Part shown: positions 37,930 to 47,312 of the stretch, piece by piece
Numbering within the stretch: the stretch's first letter is position 1
Layout of the letters: every line of letters starts with the position of its first letter
From: Candidatus Electrothrix rattekaaiensis
Lineage (GTDB): Bacteria > Desulfobacterota > Desulfobulbia > Desulfobulbales > Desulfobulbaceae
Length of the DNA: 64,000 bases
Direction: 5' to 3'
NCBI GenBank assembly: GCA_032595675.1
Contig: JAVQMD010000001.1
Span: 434,001-498,000, forward strand
Made by a program: the position numbers and the translations under genes
The notes under the pieces: model-generated
The model's input: only the letters and a program-made list of their open reading frames with translations
Databases searched by the model: none
What the model was told of the DNA's origin: nothing

Positions 37930-39228
37930 ATGAGTAAAGAAAAGAGCGCTCCAGACGCCACCCTTACTGTTGAGGGGAAAACATATTCTCTGCCTGTTGT
38001 TTTCGGGACAGAAAATGACAGGGCTATAGATATCGGCAACCTGTTGCAACAGACTGGCTACACAACGCTTGATCCCGGCTATAAAAATACAGCTTCCTGT
38101 ACCAGTGATATCACCTTTCTTGATGGCAAAGAAGGCATTCTTTCCTACCGGGGCTATGCTATTGAAGAACTGGCGGAAAAATGCGTTTTTATCGAGGTGG
38201 CCTTTCTCTTGGTGCATGGCCATTTGCCGAATCCGACAGAATATGAGAATTTCAGGCAGCTATTGAAGCGTTTTGCTTTGATTCATGAGGATATGATCCA
38301 TTTCTTTGATCATTTTCCTCCGAATTCACCGCCTATGGCTATTCTCTCGGTGATGGTCAACAGTTTGAGCAGCTATTACCCGGAGATGAGTGATGATCCG
38401 CTCAAGACGCTTGATGCCACTGCGGCTCGGCTGATTTCCAAGATTCGGACGATTGCGGCATTTACCTATAAGAAGAGCATGGGGCATCCTTTGGTCTATC
38501 CTCGTCCTGATCTGAATTATTGCGGTAATTTTCTGAACATGATGTTTGACAAGCCCGTGCATCCCTATGCGGTCCGTCCAGAGGCGGTTGCGGCCTTGAA
38601 TAAACTGCTTATTCTCCATGCCGATCATGAGCAGAACTGTTCAACATCAACCGTCCGTTTGGTGGGGAGTGCTGGCGTTAATCTGTACTCTTCTATCTCC
38701 GCTGGCATCAACGCTCTCTGGGGGCCGCTGCACGGCGGTGCCAACGAGGCTGTGGTGACCATGCTGGAAACTATTCATGGCGATGGCGATAATTTTAAAA
38801 AATATATTGAGATGGCCAAGGATAAATCCGATCCGTTTAAGCTGTCCGGTTTCGGGCATCGGGTGTATAAGACCTTTGATCCGCGCGGTAAGATTATCAA
38901 AGAGGCATGTGACGATCTCTTGGAGGTTCTGAATGTCTCAGATCCGCTGCTTGATATCGCGCGACGGCTTGAAGAGATAGCCTTGAGTGATGATTACTTT
39001 ATTGAGCGCAATCTTTTCCCGAACGTGGATTTTTATTCCGGCATTATCTATCGGGCCCTAGGAATTCCCACCAATATGTTTACGGTGATGTTTGCCCTGG
39101 GGCGTCTTCCCGGCTGGATTGCCCAGTGGAAAGAGCAGCAGGAGGATCCGAACGGGAAGATAGGTCGTCCGCGTCAGGTGTATATCGGAGAACCCTCGCG
39201 TCCCTTTGTTCCGATGTCGAAACGGTAA
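37930..39228 (+). CDS. gltA: Citrate synthase
   Basis: About 432 residues starting MSKEKSAPDATLTVEGK, chosen because it follows AGAGG and matches the family start; an upstream in-frame Met at 37849 would add 27 residues. Active-site blocks are present: ILHADHEQNCSTSTVR (His), GPLHGGANEA (His) and FGHRVYKTFDPR with Asp. Length and the HADHEQN block point to the hexameric type II form, usually NADH-regulated. It condenses oxaloacetate and acetyl-CoA in the TCA cycle. Followed by a hairpin terminator. Confidence 0.96.
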   Translation: MSKEKSAPDATLTVEGKTYSLPVVFGTENDRAIDIGNLLQQTGYTTLDPGYKNTASCTSDITFLDGKEGILSYRGYAIEELAEKCVFIEVAFLLVHGHLPNPTEYENFRQLLKRFALIHEDMIHFFDHFPPNSPPMAILSVMVNSLSSYYPEMSDDPLKTLDATAARLISKIRTIAAFTYKKSMGHPLVYPRPDLNYCGNFLNMMFDKPVHPYAVRPEAVAALNKLLILHADHEQNCSTSTVRLVGSAGVNLYSSISAGINALWGPLHGGANEAVVTMLETIHGDGDNFKKYIEMAKDKSDPFKLSGFGHRVYKTFDPRGKIIKEACDDLLEVLNVSDPLLDIARRLEEIALSDDYFIERNLFPNVDFYSGIIYRALGIPTNMFTVMFALGRLPGWIAQWKEQQEDPNGKIGRPRQVYIGEPSRPFVPMSKR

Positions 39229-39283
39229 GAACCGGTAAGGCAAGTTGAGCAAGTTAAGGCGGGATCATTGTAAATAAAGTAAA

Positions 39284-39322
39284 TAAAAAAGGCCGGAAAA
39301 GAAAAATTCTTTTCCGGCCTTG
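39284..39322. terminator. Intrinsic terminator after gltA
   Basis: GGCCGGAAAAGAA AAA TTCTTTTCCGGCC, a 13-bp perfect stem preceded by an A run, so it works best for minus-strand transcripts (tRNA-Cys) and forms a stable hairpin for gltA. Confidence 0.75.
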
Positions 39323-39333
39323 AATTATTGTAT

Positions 39334-39408
<75 letters not shown>

Positions 39409-39596
39409 TCTGGTGTAACGTGTAAAACGTAACGTGTAACGCGAACCTTTATACTCATACTTGACGATGTTGACAAGGAAAAAATTTTCTCTTTTTGTTT
39501 TGTAGGACACATCATTCTCACTCAGTATCGGCCTGAATATGTTTTTTTCTCCGAAAGAACAAGAAGGTCGGGACTGGATTATTATCAGAAGAAAAA

Positions 39597-40337
39597 ATGG
39601 GAACCACACTTGAAGTATTACTTCTGGATCAGGCAGAGCAGCTTGCGGAACTCCAGAAAAAGCTCGGATACACCTTTGCAAAGAAAGAATCTTTGCTGTT
39701 GTCCATTATTCACAGCTCTTTTGCCTTTGAGCGTCTGGAAAACAGTCAGCATAATGAAACACTGGAGTTCCTTGGGGATGCCGTGTTGGATCTCACCATA
39801 GGACATATGCTCTTTACCCGTTTTCCGAAAAAGCGCGAAGGGGAGCTGACCCGAATACGGTCCGCCCTTGTTAATGAGGCCGGGCTGGCAACGGTTGCTC
39901 TTCGTCTTGATCTGGGAAAATATCTGCTCCTCGGTCGGGGCGAGGACAGCTCCGGGGGACGGGAAAAATCTTCGATTCTTTCCTGCGCCTATGAGGCCTT
40001 GGTCGGAGCCATGTTTATGGATAGCGGTTATGAGACTGTCTTGCAGCATGTGCAAGAGATCTTTGACCCTATGATTGAGCAGCAGGGTGAAGAACTCATT
40101 CATGCTGATGCGAAGAGTCGCTTGCAGGAGCATCTTCAGGAATTGCATAATGAAGGGCCGCTGTATGTTCTTGATGAGGAAGAGGGGCCAGCGCATGCAC
40201 GAATTTTTTTTGTGTCAGCTCGATTTCGGGATCAGATCCTCGGTACCGGTAAAGCGGGGAGCAAAAAAGAGGCGGAACAGCGGGCGGCTCGCGCTGCTCT
40301 GGCATTGCTGTTGGAAGAGCAGGAAGCTCAGAAATAA
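39597..40337 (+). CDS. rnc: Ribonuclease III
   Basis: 246 residues. The RNase III signature NETLEFLGDAVLDL (about 55-68) holds the metal-binding Glu and Asp, with YEALVGAMFMDSG giving the second acidic pair. A double-stranded RNA-binding domain follows (about 170-240: SRLQEHLQE, GSKKEAEQRAARAAL). It processes rRNA precursors and regulatory RNAs in the cytoplasm. Start ATGGGAACC fits the family. A GC-rich hairpin follows the stop. Confidence 0.96.
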   Translation: MGTTLEVLLLDQAEQLAELQKKLGYTFAKKESLLLSIIHSSFAFERLENSQHNETLEFLGDAVLDLTIGHMLFTRFPKKREGELTRIRSALVNEAGLATVALRLDLGKYLLLGRGEDSSGGREKSSILSCAYEALVGAMFMDSGYETVLQHVQEIFDPMIEQQGEELIHADAKSRLQEHLQELHNEGPLYVLDEEEGPAHARIFFVSARFRDQILGTGKAGSKKEAEQRAARAALALLLEEQEAQK

Positions 40338-40348
40338 TACAAAAGACA

Positions 40349-40372
40349 CCCCTCCCCCTGAAGGGGGAGGGG
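40349..40372 (+). terminator. GC-rich hairpin after rnc
   Basis: CCCCTCCCCC TGAA GGGGGAGGGG, a 10-bp perfect stem without a following T run. It may slow or end transcription, or be a short dispersed repeat. Confidence 0.5.
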
Positions 40373-40417
40373 GGGGTATGAAGAAATAAATCGCTATCAC
40401 CTATCGGGGTATACTCT

Positions 40418-42424
40418 ATGCATTTTTTCGTGATGTTCTGCTGTACACTGTTCTCCATGCTCCTGTGGTGCGGGCATACGTTTGCCGGTAATAATATTGA
40501 GTTCCTAGATAAAGAACTGATCCAGGACTTGAACCACGGTATTTATGAGGTGGTTACGCCGAAACTGGAAGACGACAAGATAACCTATGCCAGAAAACTT
40601 CCTTTTGAAAAATTGGACTATGTGGAGCGGAATGAAAAATATCACAGCATAGGAACGGCATTTTTTATCAATAAAAAACAGCTGATGACTGCCGAGCATG
40701 TCTTTGACTTCACCTCTTTTTCCCTGTATAAAGATTTTTTTATCCGTGATACGGAGGGAAAGGTTTATCCGGTCAATAAGGTCTATCATTGCTCAAATCG
40801 TCGTGACATGATGGTCTTTGATCTGAAAAAGTATCCAGAGAAAATAACCACGCTGACCTTTAACCGGAAGGTCGAGATCGGGGACACGGTTTTTTCCGCA
40901 GGTAATGCCTTGGGCGAGGGGATCTCCTATCGGGCTGGCCAGGTGGCCTCTTTTACGCCGGAGCGGGCCTATGGCGATTGGGATAATATTCGTTTTTCCT
41001 CTCCGGCATCTCCTGGAAATAGCGGTGGTCCTCTGCTCAATACCGACGGTGAGGTGGTCGGCTTGATTGTTCGAAAGAATGACAGTGAAAACTACAATAT
41101 CGCCGTCCCGATCAGCGAGTCGGACAAGTTAGGTGATCAGGCGGGATTTCATGACCGTAATGTCACCGTTGTCATAGAAGGCACCTCGGAATCGCTTATC
41201 AGAGATTGGACATATCACCTGCCGCTACCTGCAACCCTAGAAGAGCTGAAGCAAAAGGCGCAGGACTCTCTGGGGACGTTTTATAAGGGTTTGAGAAAAG
41301 AACTGACGGAGAAGGTGAAGGAGAAGAACTTTCCCCATGGCGAACGATTTCGTTTCTTTTTAAGAAATCAGCCGCTCATTCAAGGATTTTCATCTGTTAT
41401 GCCGGATGTCAATTTCAGGAAATGGACAGCCGCATCTCAGCATTTGAAGAAAGAACCCTTGGCTGCGGACCAGAGTGTTTATCATGGTCAGGCGAAACAT
41501 TTCGATATGCAGGCTATCATTGAAAAACCCAAGAACGTTGATCTGAAAACCTTTCTGGATTCTCCGAAAATGATTTTGGAGACCTTGTTCGCCGCAACCC
41601 CTTATTTTCGTTCTCTCGGAGCGGATAAGGTCGCCGTCACCAGCTTAGGCGAGCCGGAGAGTACGGAAATCTGGCAGGATAATCTGGGCCGTACATGGCG
41701 TTCCGCTCTCTGGTATATCCCGTATTCGGATTATTTCCTCTCTGCTCATTGTCTTCCTTATCCGAACGGGGTGATGTGCAATTTTCAGGATGAATCGACA
41801 AGTATTCTCGGGCTGGATCATTTTGCCAGCATTCAGGAAGGCTCTGATGAGCTGGTTGTCGGTTATGAGGGAGGGCTTGACGATTGGGAAGAGTACCTTG
41901 CCCTTGGAGAAAAATATCTGCCAACCTTTTTTCAGCAGGTTGCAATCAGCCATGAGGGTGATCGGACCAGGATCGACCTGAAAGATTTTCAGATTGATTT
42001 GAAGAATACGGAAATTACCGGCGACTCAAGCCTGCGCCTGCATCTTGGTTATGCCAATGATCAGCTGCTTGCCGAGGATTTGGTTATGCTGGGATTATTT
42101 CCGAAAAAGGGGCGGACAGCCTCTTACGCGATTCGACCGTATTATGAGCCGAGTCCGTTCAGCTCTGATGCCTATACCGGCAGCTGGGAAGAGGTCATTG
42201 CCGGAACCGGTGATTTTTCCGGGAAAAAACGTGCCAGAGGCAATAAGATTATTATCCGAAAAACTGCCTTGCAGACAGAAAAAACGATTATCGATCCGCA
42301 TGATCGGAAAATAAAAAAGATCTTCACTGCTGGCTGTACCTACAAGGATTCGGCAGCGGAAGACGAGGATGTGGAGCAGGATTGCGAGCGTTTTTTTCAG
42401 AGTATAGAATTTATTGAAAAATAA
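40418..42424 (+). CDS. Secreted trypsin-like serine protease with large C-terminal region, paralogue 1
   Basis: 668 residues. A signal peptide (FFVMFCCTLFSMLLWCGHTFA) precedes an S1-type protease domain of about 220 residues with catalytic His94 (LMTAEHVF), Asp130 (NRRDMMVFD) and Ser202 (SPGNSGGPLL). The remaining 450 residues have no recognised domain; they include several Cys residues that may pair and a conserved TFLDSP, SLGEPE and FQIDLK pattern shared with the next gene. Expected in the periplasm or outside the cell. The next gene is a tandem paralogue collinear over its whole length. Confidence 0.85.
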   Translation: MHFFVMFCCTLFSMLLWCGHTFAGNNIEFLDKELIQDLNHGIYEVVTPKLEDDKITYARKLPFEKLDYVERNEKYHSIGTAFFINKKQLMTAEHVFDFTSFSLYKDFFIRDTEGKVYPVNKVYHCSNRRDMMVFDLKKYPEKITTLTFNRKVEIGDTVFSAGNALGEGISYRAGQVASFTPERAYGDWDNIRFSSPASPGNSGGPLLNTDGEVVGLIVRKNDSENYNIAVPISESDKLGDQAGFHDRNVTVVIEGTSESLIRDWTYHLPLPATLEELKQKAQDSLGTFYKGLRKELTEKVKEKNFPHGERFRFFLRNQPLIQGFSSVMPDVNFRKWTAASQHLKKEPLAADQSVYHGQAKHFDMQAIIEKPKNVDLKTFLDSPKMILETLFAATPYFRSLGADKVAVTSLGEPESTEIWQDNLGRTWRSALWYIPYSDYFLSAHCLPYPNGVMCNFQDESTSILGLDHFASIQEGSDELVVGYEGGLDDWEEYLALGEKYLPTFFQQVAISHEGDRTRIDLKDFQIDLKNTEITGDSSLRLHLGYANDQLLAEDLVMLGLFPKKGRTASYAIRPYYEPSPFSSDAYTGSWEEVIAGTGDFSGKKRARGNKIIIRKTALQTEKTIIDPHDRKIKKIFTAGCTYKDSAAEDEDVEQDCERFFQSIEFIEK

Positions 42425-42683
42425 GGCTGTTATTTTATGTTCAGGGTGTTATCCTGAGCTGGCTTGTTGAACCTTGTCAGGGTTCTTTGATGCGGAGACC
42501 GCCCTGACAGACGGTGATTGATTATGCTCAACGTTATGCTCAACGTACTTCGATGCCGAGTATCTTCCGGTTTGTATTCTCCATAAAGGAGGTCGGTTTC
42601 AGGCTCTATCCGTTAAAAATGTTTTCAGAAGAGCAAGTCGTCAAGGCTTGTCGAGGGATTACGATGGATTATGAGGAATTATT
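42425..42683. other. Spacer between protease paralogues
   Basis: About 260 bases. It has a direct repeat TATGCTCAACG (near 42524 and 42535) but no clear hairpin terminator or promoter. No gene seen. Confidence 0.3.
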
Positions 42684-44729
42684 GTGAATTTTTTTATGAC
42701 ATTCTGCTGCACGACGCTTTCCGTACTGTTGTTATGCGGGGAGGCATTTGCCGTTAATAATATTGAGTTTCTGGACAAGGAGCTTATTCAGGATCTGGAC
42801 CACGGTATTTATGAAATTGTCACCCCGAAACAGGAAGACGAAAAGATTAGCTATGCCAGAAAGCTGCCCTTTGAAAAGTTGGATTATGTTCAGAGAAACG
42901 AGAAATATCACAGCATAGGAACGGCTTTTTTTATTAATGAAAAAGAGCTGATGACCGCAGAGCATGTCTTCGGCCTGCGATATTTTTCGCTGAATACGGA
43001 CTTTTTTATCCGTGACAGCTCCGGTCGGGTCTATCCGGTTAATACCATAAGAAAATGTTCGACTCGTCGGGATATGCTGATCTTTGATTTGCAAAAATAT
43101 CCGGAGAAAATCACCCCGCTGCATTTTAATCGGCAGGTTGAAATCGGTGATACGGTTTTTTCCGCTGGCAACGCTTTGGGAGAGGGGATTTCGTATCGGG
43201 CCGGACAGGTGGCCTCGTTCACCCCTGAACGGGTCTATGGAGAATGGCAGGATATTCGTTTTTCTTCTCCGGCTTCACCAGGAAATAGTGGTGGTCCCTT
43301 GCTGACTACAGCAGGTGAGGTTGCCGGTGTGATTGTTCAACGAAGTAATTTGGGGGAGAATTATAATGTTGCTGTGCCTATCAGCGAAGCAGATAATCTG
43401 GGGGATAAGGCAGATTTCCACTTCCGCAATGTTACGAAGAGAATCCAAGGCACGGTTGCTTCACTCAGTAGGGATTGGGCTTATACAACTTCCTTACCGG
43501 CAACGGTTCCTGAGCTTGCCCATCAGGTTCAGGAAACTCTAACGGCTTTTCACAGAACCCTGCGTAAGGAGCTGAAAGAGCAGGTCAGGGAGAAGAACTT
43601 TCCCGAAGGAAAGCGATTTCGTTATTACCTCAGGAATCAGCCTGCTCTTCACGGGCTCGCCGCAGTAACTCCTGATATTTCTTTCAGAAGATGGGAAGCA
43701 AAACAGGTGGAGCTGGAGAAAGAACCTCTTGCTGAAGGGCAGAATGTTTATCATGGCACTCACCCTCTGAGGGTGAATCGTTTTCGTCGTCCTGATTCTG
43801 ATTATTTTGACATGCTGGTGATTGCCGAAAAACCGAAAGGAATTGATCTGAAGACGTTTCTGGATTCTCCGTCCATGATTCTGGAGACTGTGTTCAGTGC
43901 TGTGCCTTATTTTCGCTATGTCGGATGGGAGAGAGTCCCGATCACCAGCCTGGGCGAGCCGGAGAAAACCGAGACATGGCGTGACGAACTGGGCAGACGC
44001 TGGACAGCTTCTCTCTGGTATCTCCGGTATTCTGACGAGTTTCTGTACAGCAGCTGTCTTCCTTCCCCCAAGGGGGCGGTCTGTACCATTATGAATACGC
44101 GGGCGAGCCTGCTCACACGGGATTACATTGCTGCCTCCCGTGAATCATGCGACGAGCTGGTTGTCGGCTATAAGGGGAGTCTTGATGATTGGGAGGAGTA
44201 TCTTGCCCTTGGTGAGGAGTACCTGCCGACCTTTTTTCACCAAGCTGAAATCAGCCATAAAGAGGGGCGAACGAAGATCCGTCTGAAAGATTTTCAAATC
44301 GATTTTAAGGACCCAGAAATCACCGGTGACTCAAGTCTGCGCGTACATCTTGGGTATGCCAATGATCAGCTCCTTGCTGAGGATCTGGTACAGTTTTCGT
44401 TGTTTCCTGGAAAGGGGAGTCCGGCCTCTTACAGTATTCGCCCATTATTTGAACCGAGCCCCTTTAGTGCTGATGCCTATGTCAACACCTGGAAAGAGAG
44501 TATATCTGGTACCGGTGATTTCTCCGGGAAAAAGCTTGCCAGAGGAGATCAGTTTATTATCCGAAAAGCCGCTCCGAAGACGAAAAAAACGATCACATCC
44601 CCAGATGATCAGAAATTAGAGAAGATCTTCACGATCAGCTGCACTTATAAGGATTCCATAGCAGGTGAGAAGGATGTGGAGCAGGATTGTGAACGTTTTT
44701 TTCAGCGTATAGAATTTACTGAAAAATAA
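42684..44729 (+). CDS. Secreted trypsin-like serine protease with large C-terminal region, paralogue 2
   Basis: 681 residues from a GTG (42684); an ATG at 42696 is possible. A signal peptide (MTFCCTTLSVLLLCGEAFA) is followed by the same protease layout as paralogue 1, with catalytic His94 (LMTAEHVF), Asp in STRRDMLIFD and Ser202 (SPGNSGGPLL). The long C-terminal region is collinear with paralogue 1 apart from an insertion near residue 360 (THPLRVNRFRR). All triad residues are kept, so both copies are probably active, with divergence spread along the C-terminal half. It arose by tandem duplication. Confidence 0.85.
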   Translation: MNFFMTFCCTTLSVLLLCGEAFAVNNIEFLDKELIQDLDHGIYEIVTPKQEDEKISYARKLPFEKLDYVQRNEKYHSIGTAFFINEKELMTAEHVFGLRYFSLNTDFFIRDSSGRVYPVNTIRKCSTRRDMLIFDLQKYPEKITPLHFNRQVEIGDTVFSAGNALGEGISYRAGQVASFTPERVYGEWQDIRFSSPASPGNSGGPLLTTAGEVAGVIVQRSNLGENYNVAVPISEADNLGDKADFHFRNVTKRIQGTVASLSRDWAYTTSLPATVPELAHQVQETLTAFHRTLRKELKEQVREKNFPEGKRFRYYLRNQPALHGLAAVTPDISFRRWEAKQVELEKEPLAEGQNVYHGTHPLRVNRFRRPDSDYFDMLVIAEKPKGIDLKTFLDSPSMILETVFSAVPYFRYVGWERVPITSLGEPEKTETWRDELGRRWTASLWYLRYSDEFLYSSCLPSPKGAVCTIMNTRASLLTRDYIAASRESCDELVVGYKGSLDDWEEYLALGEEYLPTFFHQAEISHKEGRTKIRLKDFQIDFKDPEITGDSSLRVHLGYANDQLLAEDLVQFSLFPGKGSPASYSIRPLFEPSPFSADAYVNTWKESISGTGDFSGKKLARGDQFIIRKAAPKTKKTITSPDDQKLEKIFTISCTYKDSIAGEKDVEQDCERFFQRIEFTEK

Positions 44730-44741
44730 GGATTTCTCTCA

Positions 44742-45758
44742 ATGCGGATGAATCCCGAGCCTCTCTTGGTTATTCCTGTTTTCATCCCCCATGAGGGCTG
44801 CCCCCATTGCTGTGTGTTTTGTAATCAGCGGAAGATTAGCGGGTTCACAGAAAAATCCGTGACAACCGAAGATGTACGGGCAACCGTACAGACTTGGCTT
44901 GACAGGGACGGCCCGGCTCAGCGCAAGGTTCAGGTTGCCTTTTACGGGGGGAGTTTTACCGGCTTGCCGCAGGCCCGACAGGAGGAGTTGCTTGGGGCGG
45001 TTGCGCCTTTTCTGGACCAGGGCAGGGTGCAGAGTCTTCGTTTATCCACCCGGCCTGATTATATTGATCAGAAACGCGTTGCCCTGTTGCGCCGCTACGG
45101 GGTCTCCACGGTGGAACTCGGGGTGCAGTCCATGAACGACCGGGTGCTGGCCCTGGCAAAGCGCGGCCACAGTGCTGCTGATGTAGATAGGTCTGTCCCT
45201 CTTCTCCGGCAAGCCAGGATGGAGGTCGGTATTCAGTTGCTGCTGGGCTTGTCGGGCGATACTCGGACGACGCTGCGACAAACCGTTGAGCAGGTCATCA
45301 CCTTGCGCCCTGATTTTATCCGCATCTATCCTCTCCTGGTGGTGCAGCATAGCGAATTGGCAGAGCAATATAAGCAGGGAGAATATACGCCCTTCACCCT
45401 GGATAAGGCCGTGGTGCTGGCCACCTGGATGAAACAGCGTTTTGATCAGGCCGGTATTCGGGTGGTGCGCATGGGCTTGCAGGCCGGTCCAGAGCTGGAA
45501 GCCTCTTTGCTGGCTGGCCCTTGGCATCCGGCTTTTGGTGAGCTGGTGGCCTCCCGTTTGATGTTACGGCGGACGAGAAAGTTACTGGCGCAGGTTTCCT
45601 CTGAGAGGATGGTGGAAGTACGTATTAATGAACGGGATCAGTCGGTGTTTCGCGGGATGAGATCCGCCAATGTCAAGCGGCTGCAACAGCTTGGGCTTTG
45701 GCAGCGTATTGTCCTGAAAACAGATTCCGCCCTGCCGCGTGGTGCGGTGAGGGGCTAA
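44742..45758 (+). CDS. Elp3-like radical SAM protein
   Basis: 338 residues. The [4Fe-4S] cluster motif is C20-x3-C24-x2-C27 in HEGCPHCCVFCNQRK. The barrel continues with AFYGGSFTGL (the GGE-like SAM site), LSTRPDYI, VELGVQSM and the LGLSGDT block. The C-terminal half lacks the acetyltransferase domain of true Elp3. Such short forms resemble YhcC/TIGR01212 and HemN-like enzymes and probably act on tRNA or a small molecule. It begins 12 bases after the protease stop. A truncated second copy of its 3' half lies at 46604-47211. Confidence 0.85.
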   Translation: MRMNPEPLLVIPVFIPHEGCPHCCVFCNQRKISGFTEKSVTTEDVRATVQTWLDRDGPAQRKVQVAFYGGSFTGLPQARQEELLGAVAPFLDQGRVQSLRLSTRPDYIDQKRVALLRRYGVSTVELGVQSMNDRVLALAKRGHSAADVDRSVPLLRQARMEVGIQLLLGLSGDTRTTLRQTVEQVITLRPDFIRIYPLLVVQHSELAEQYKQGEYTPFTLDKAVVLATWMKQRFDQAGIRVVRMGLQAGPELEASLLAGPWHPAFGELVASRLMLRRTRKLLAQVSSERMVEVRINERDQSVFRGMRSANVKRLQQLGLWQRIVLKTDSALPRGAVRG

Positions 45759-45861
45759 TATTTTGTTAATATTGACTTGCGCAGTATCATGTGAGCCGGG
45801 CAGCTGAAGGTCGGCAGAAAAACTGCCGGGGGAAGAAACACGGTTGTACCGATGCCGCCTC

Positions 45862-45897
45862 TTGACTTGTACATATTGTACTGTATAATTTTGTACA
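45862..45897 (+). promoter_or_regulatory. Promoter with three TGTACA-type operators of the toxin-antitoxin module
   Basis: A near-consensus promoter TTGACT (45862-45867) and TATAAT (45884-45889), spacing 16. Inside and around it are TGTACA (45868-45873), TGTACT (45877-45882) and TGTACA (45892-45897). TGTACA is the known core of YefM-type antitoxin operators, so the antitoxin encoded next probably represses here. Confidence 0.75.
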
Positions 45898-45909
45898 GGA
45901 GGAAATGCT

Positions 45910-46140
45910 ATGGTTAAAGTTGCTTTATCAGAATTTCGGGCACACATGTCCAAGTATCTCATGTATGTTCTGGAGGGACAGGAAATCCTGCTTACTTCCC
46001 GAGGTAAGGAAATTGCCGAACTCAGACAGCCCGTCAACCGACAGGAGGCCGCCAGAGAGAAATTGGCCCGGATAGCCGCAACAGCCGAGACAGGCGACGT
46101 TATTTCTCCAGTTATTGATGATTTGGGAGCTGCCCGGTGA
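45910..46140 (+). CDS. Phd/YefM-family antitoxin
   Basis: 76 residues. The DNA-binding N-terminal domain is recognisable: VALSEFRAHMSKYLMYVLEGQEILLTSRGKEIAEL matches the Phd/YefM pattern. A flexible tail follows (ISPVIDDLGAAR) that would wrap the toxin. It follows AGGAGG and overlaps the toxin gene by 4 bases. The operator sites in its promoter fit autorepression. Confidence 0.88.
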   Translation: MVKVALSEFRAHMSKYLMYVLEGQEILLTSRGKEIAELRQPVNRQEAAREKLARIAATAETGDVISPVIDDLGAAR

Positions 46141-46520
46141 TTATTCTGGATACCTGCGTCTTTATCTGGCTCGGACTTGAGCAGGAGAAGTTGACATCGG
46201 CTGCGATGTCGGCAATTCAATCAAACCGATCAGCAATATCCGATATAACTTTTCTGGAAATCGGCTATCTTGTTCGGAAGAACAGATTGAAGATCTCCTG
46301 CACTGCCTCCGACTTCGCAAATCTGGTTGTTGATGCGCATGATATCGAGGTAATATCAATTACACCTGAGATTGTGGAAACAGCCTTGGGTTTCCCTGAA
46401 GAAGTCAACAACGACCCTGCCGACAGGATTATAAGTGCCACTGCTGTCATCCATGAATCCCGCCTCGTCACTTCTGACAGGAATTTGCTGAAGGTCGAGC
46501 AAATTCCCACTGTTTGGTGA
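46137..46520 (+). CDS. PIN-domain toxin (VapC-like)
   Basis: 127 residues from a GTG that overlaps the antitoxin stop. PIN acidic positions can be placed at ILDTCVFIW (Asp), ITFLEIGYL (Glu), NNDPADRIISATA (Asp) and LVTSDRNLL (Asp). VapC toxins cleave tRNA or rRNA when the antitoxin is lost. The module lies between a complete and a truncated copy of a radical SAM gene. Confidence 0.88.
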   Translation: MIILDTCVFIWLGLEQEKLTSAAMSAIQSNRSAISDITFLEIGYLVRKNRLKISCTASDFANLVVDAHDIEVISITPEIVETALGFPEEVNNDPADRIISATAVIHESRLVTSDRNLLKVEQIPTVW

Positions 46521-46603
46521 AACTCCGCATAGGGTTAAAACAAGGACTCAGGGCATCCAGTGCCCGTAATATGCTGGATATCCGACAGGGCAGCGAGGTG
46601 TGG

Positions 46604-47211
46604 CAAACGCGGTCATCGCGCTGCTGATGTTGCGCAGGCGGTACCTGTTCTTCGGGCAGGCCGGAATGGAGATCGGCATTCAGCTGATGCTGGGTTTGCC
46701 GGGTGACACCCGGACGACGCTGCGACAAACCGTTGAGCGGGTTATTGACCTGCGCCCTGATCTCCTTCGTATTTATCCTCTCCTGGTTGTGCAGCACAGC
46801 GAATTGGCAGCGCAATACAAGCGGGGAGAGTATACGCCGTTTACCTTGGATAAGGCCGTGGTGCTGGCCACCTGGATGAAACAGCGTTTTGATCAGGCCG
46901 GTATTCGGGTGGTGCGCATGGGCTTGCAGGCCGGTCCGGAGCTGGAAGCCTCTTTGCTGGCTGGCCCTTGGCATCCGGCTTTTGGTGAGCTGGTGGCCTC
47001 CCGTTTGATGTTGCGGAAGACGAGAAAGTTGCTGGCGCAGATTCCCTCCGAGGGTACGGTACAAGTACGTATAAACGAACGGGATCAATCCGTCTTTCGC
47101 GGAATGAAATCAGCCAATGTCAACCGGATGGGACAGCTGGGCCTTTGGCAGCGCATTGTCTTGAACACAGATTCCGCCTTGCCGCGCGGTACGGTTAGGA
47201 TGCTTTCCTGA
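46604..47211 (+). pseudogene. Truncated duplicate of the Elp3-like radical SAM gene
   Basis: Corresponds to the 3' 60 percent of the gene at 44742. Homology begins at TGGCAAACGCGG, where one base is missing relative to TGGCAAAGCGCGG in the full copy, so the first codons are frameshifted. From QAGMEIGIQLMLGLPGDTR on, the frame is intact to the stop. The iron-sulfur cluster motif is absent, so no radical chemistry is possible. Long stretches, such as the TPFTLDKAVVLATWM region, are almost identical to the full copy. Confidence 0.85.
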
Positions 47212-47312
47212 CGGAACTATGATTACAGCAATCCGCAGTAAAAGCGGGAAAAGTGGTCTGGCCCGGTTTGCGTAAGAATGGTGCGGGGGCGGACAGTACC
47301 GGGGCTTCCGAG

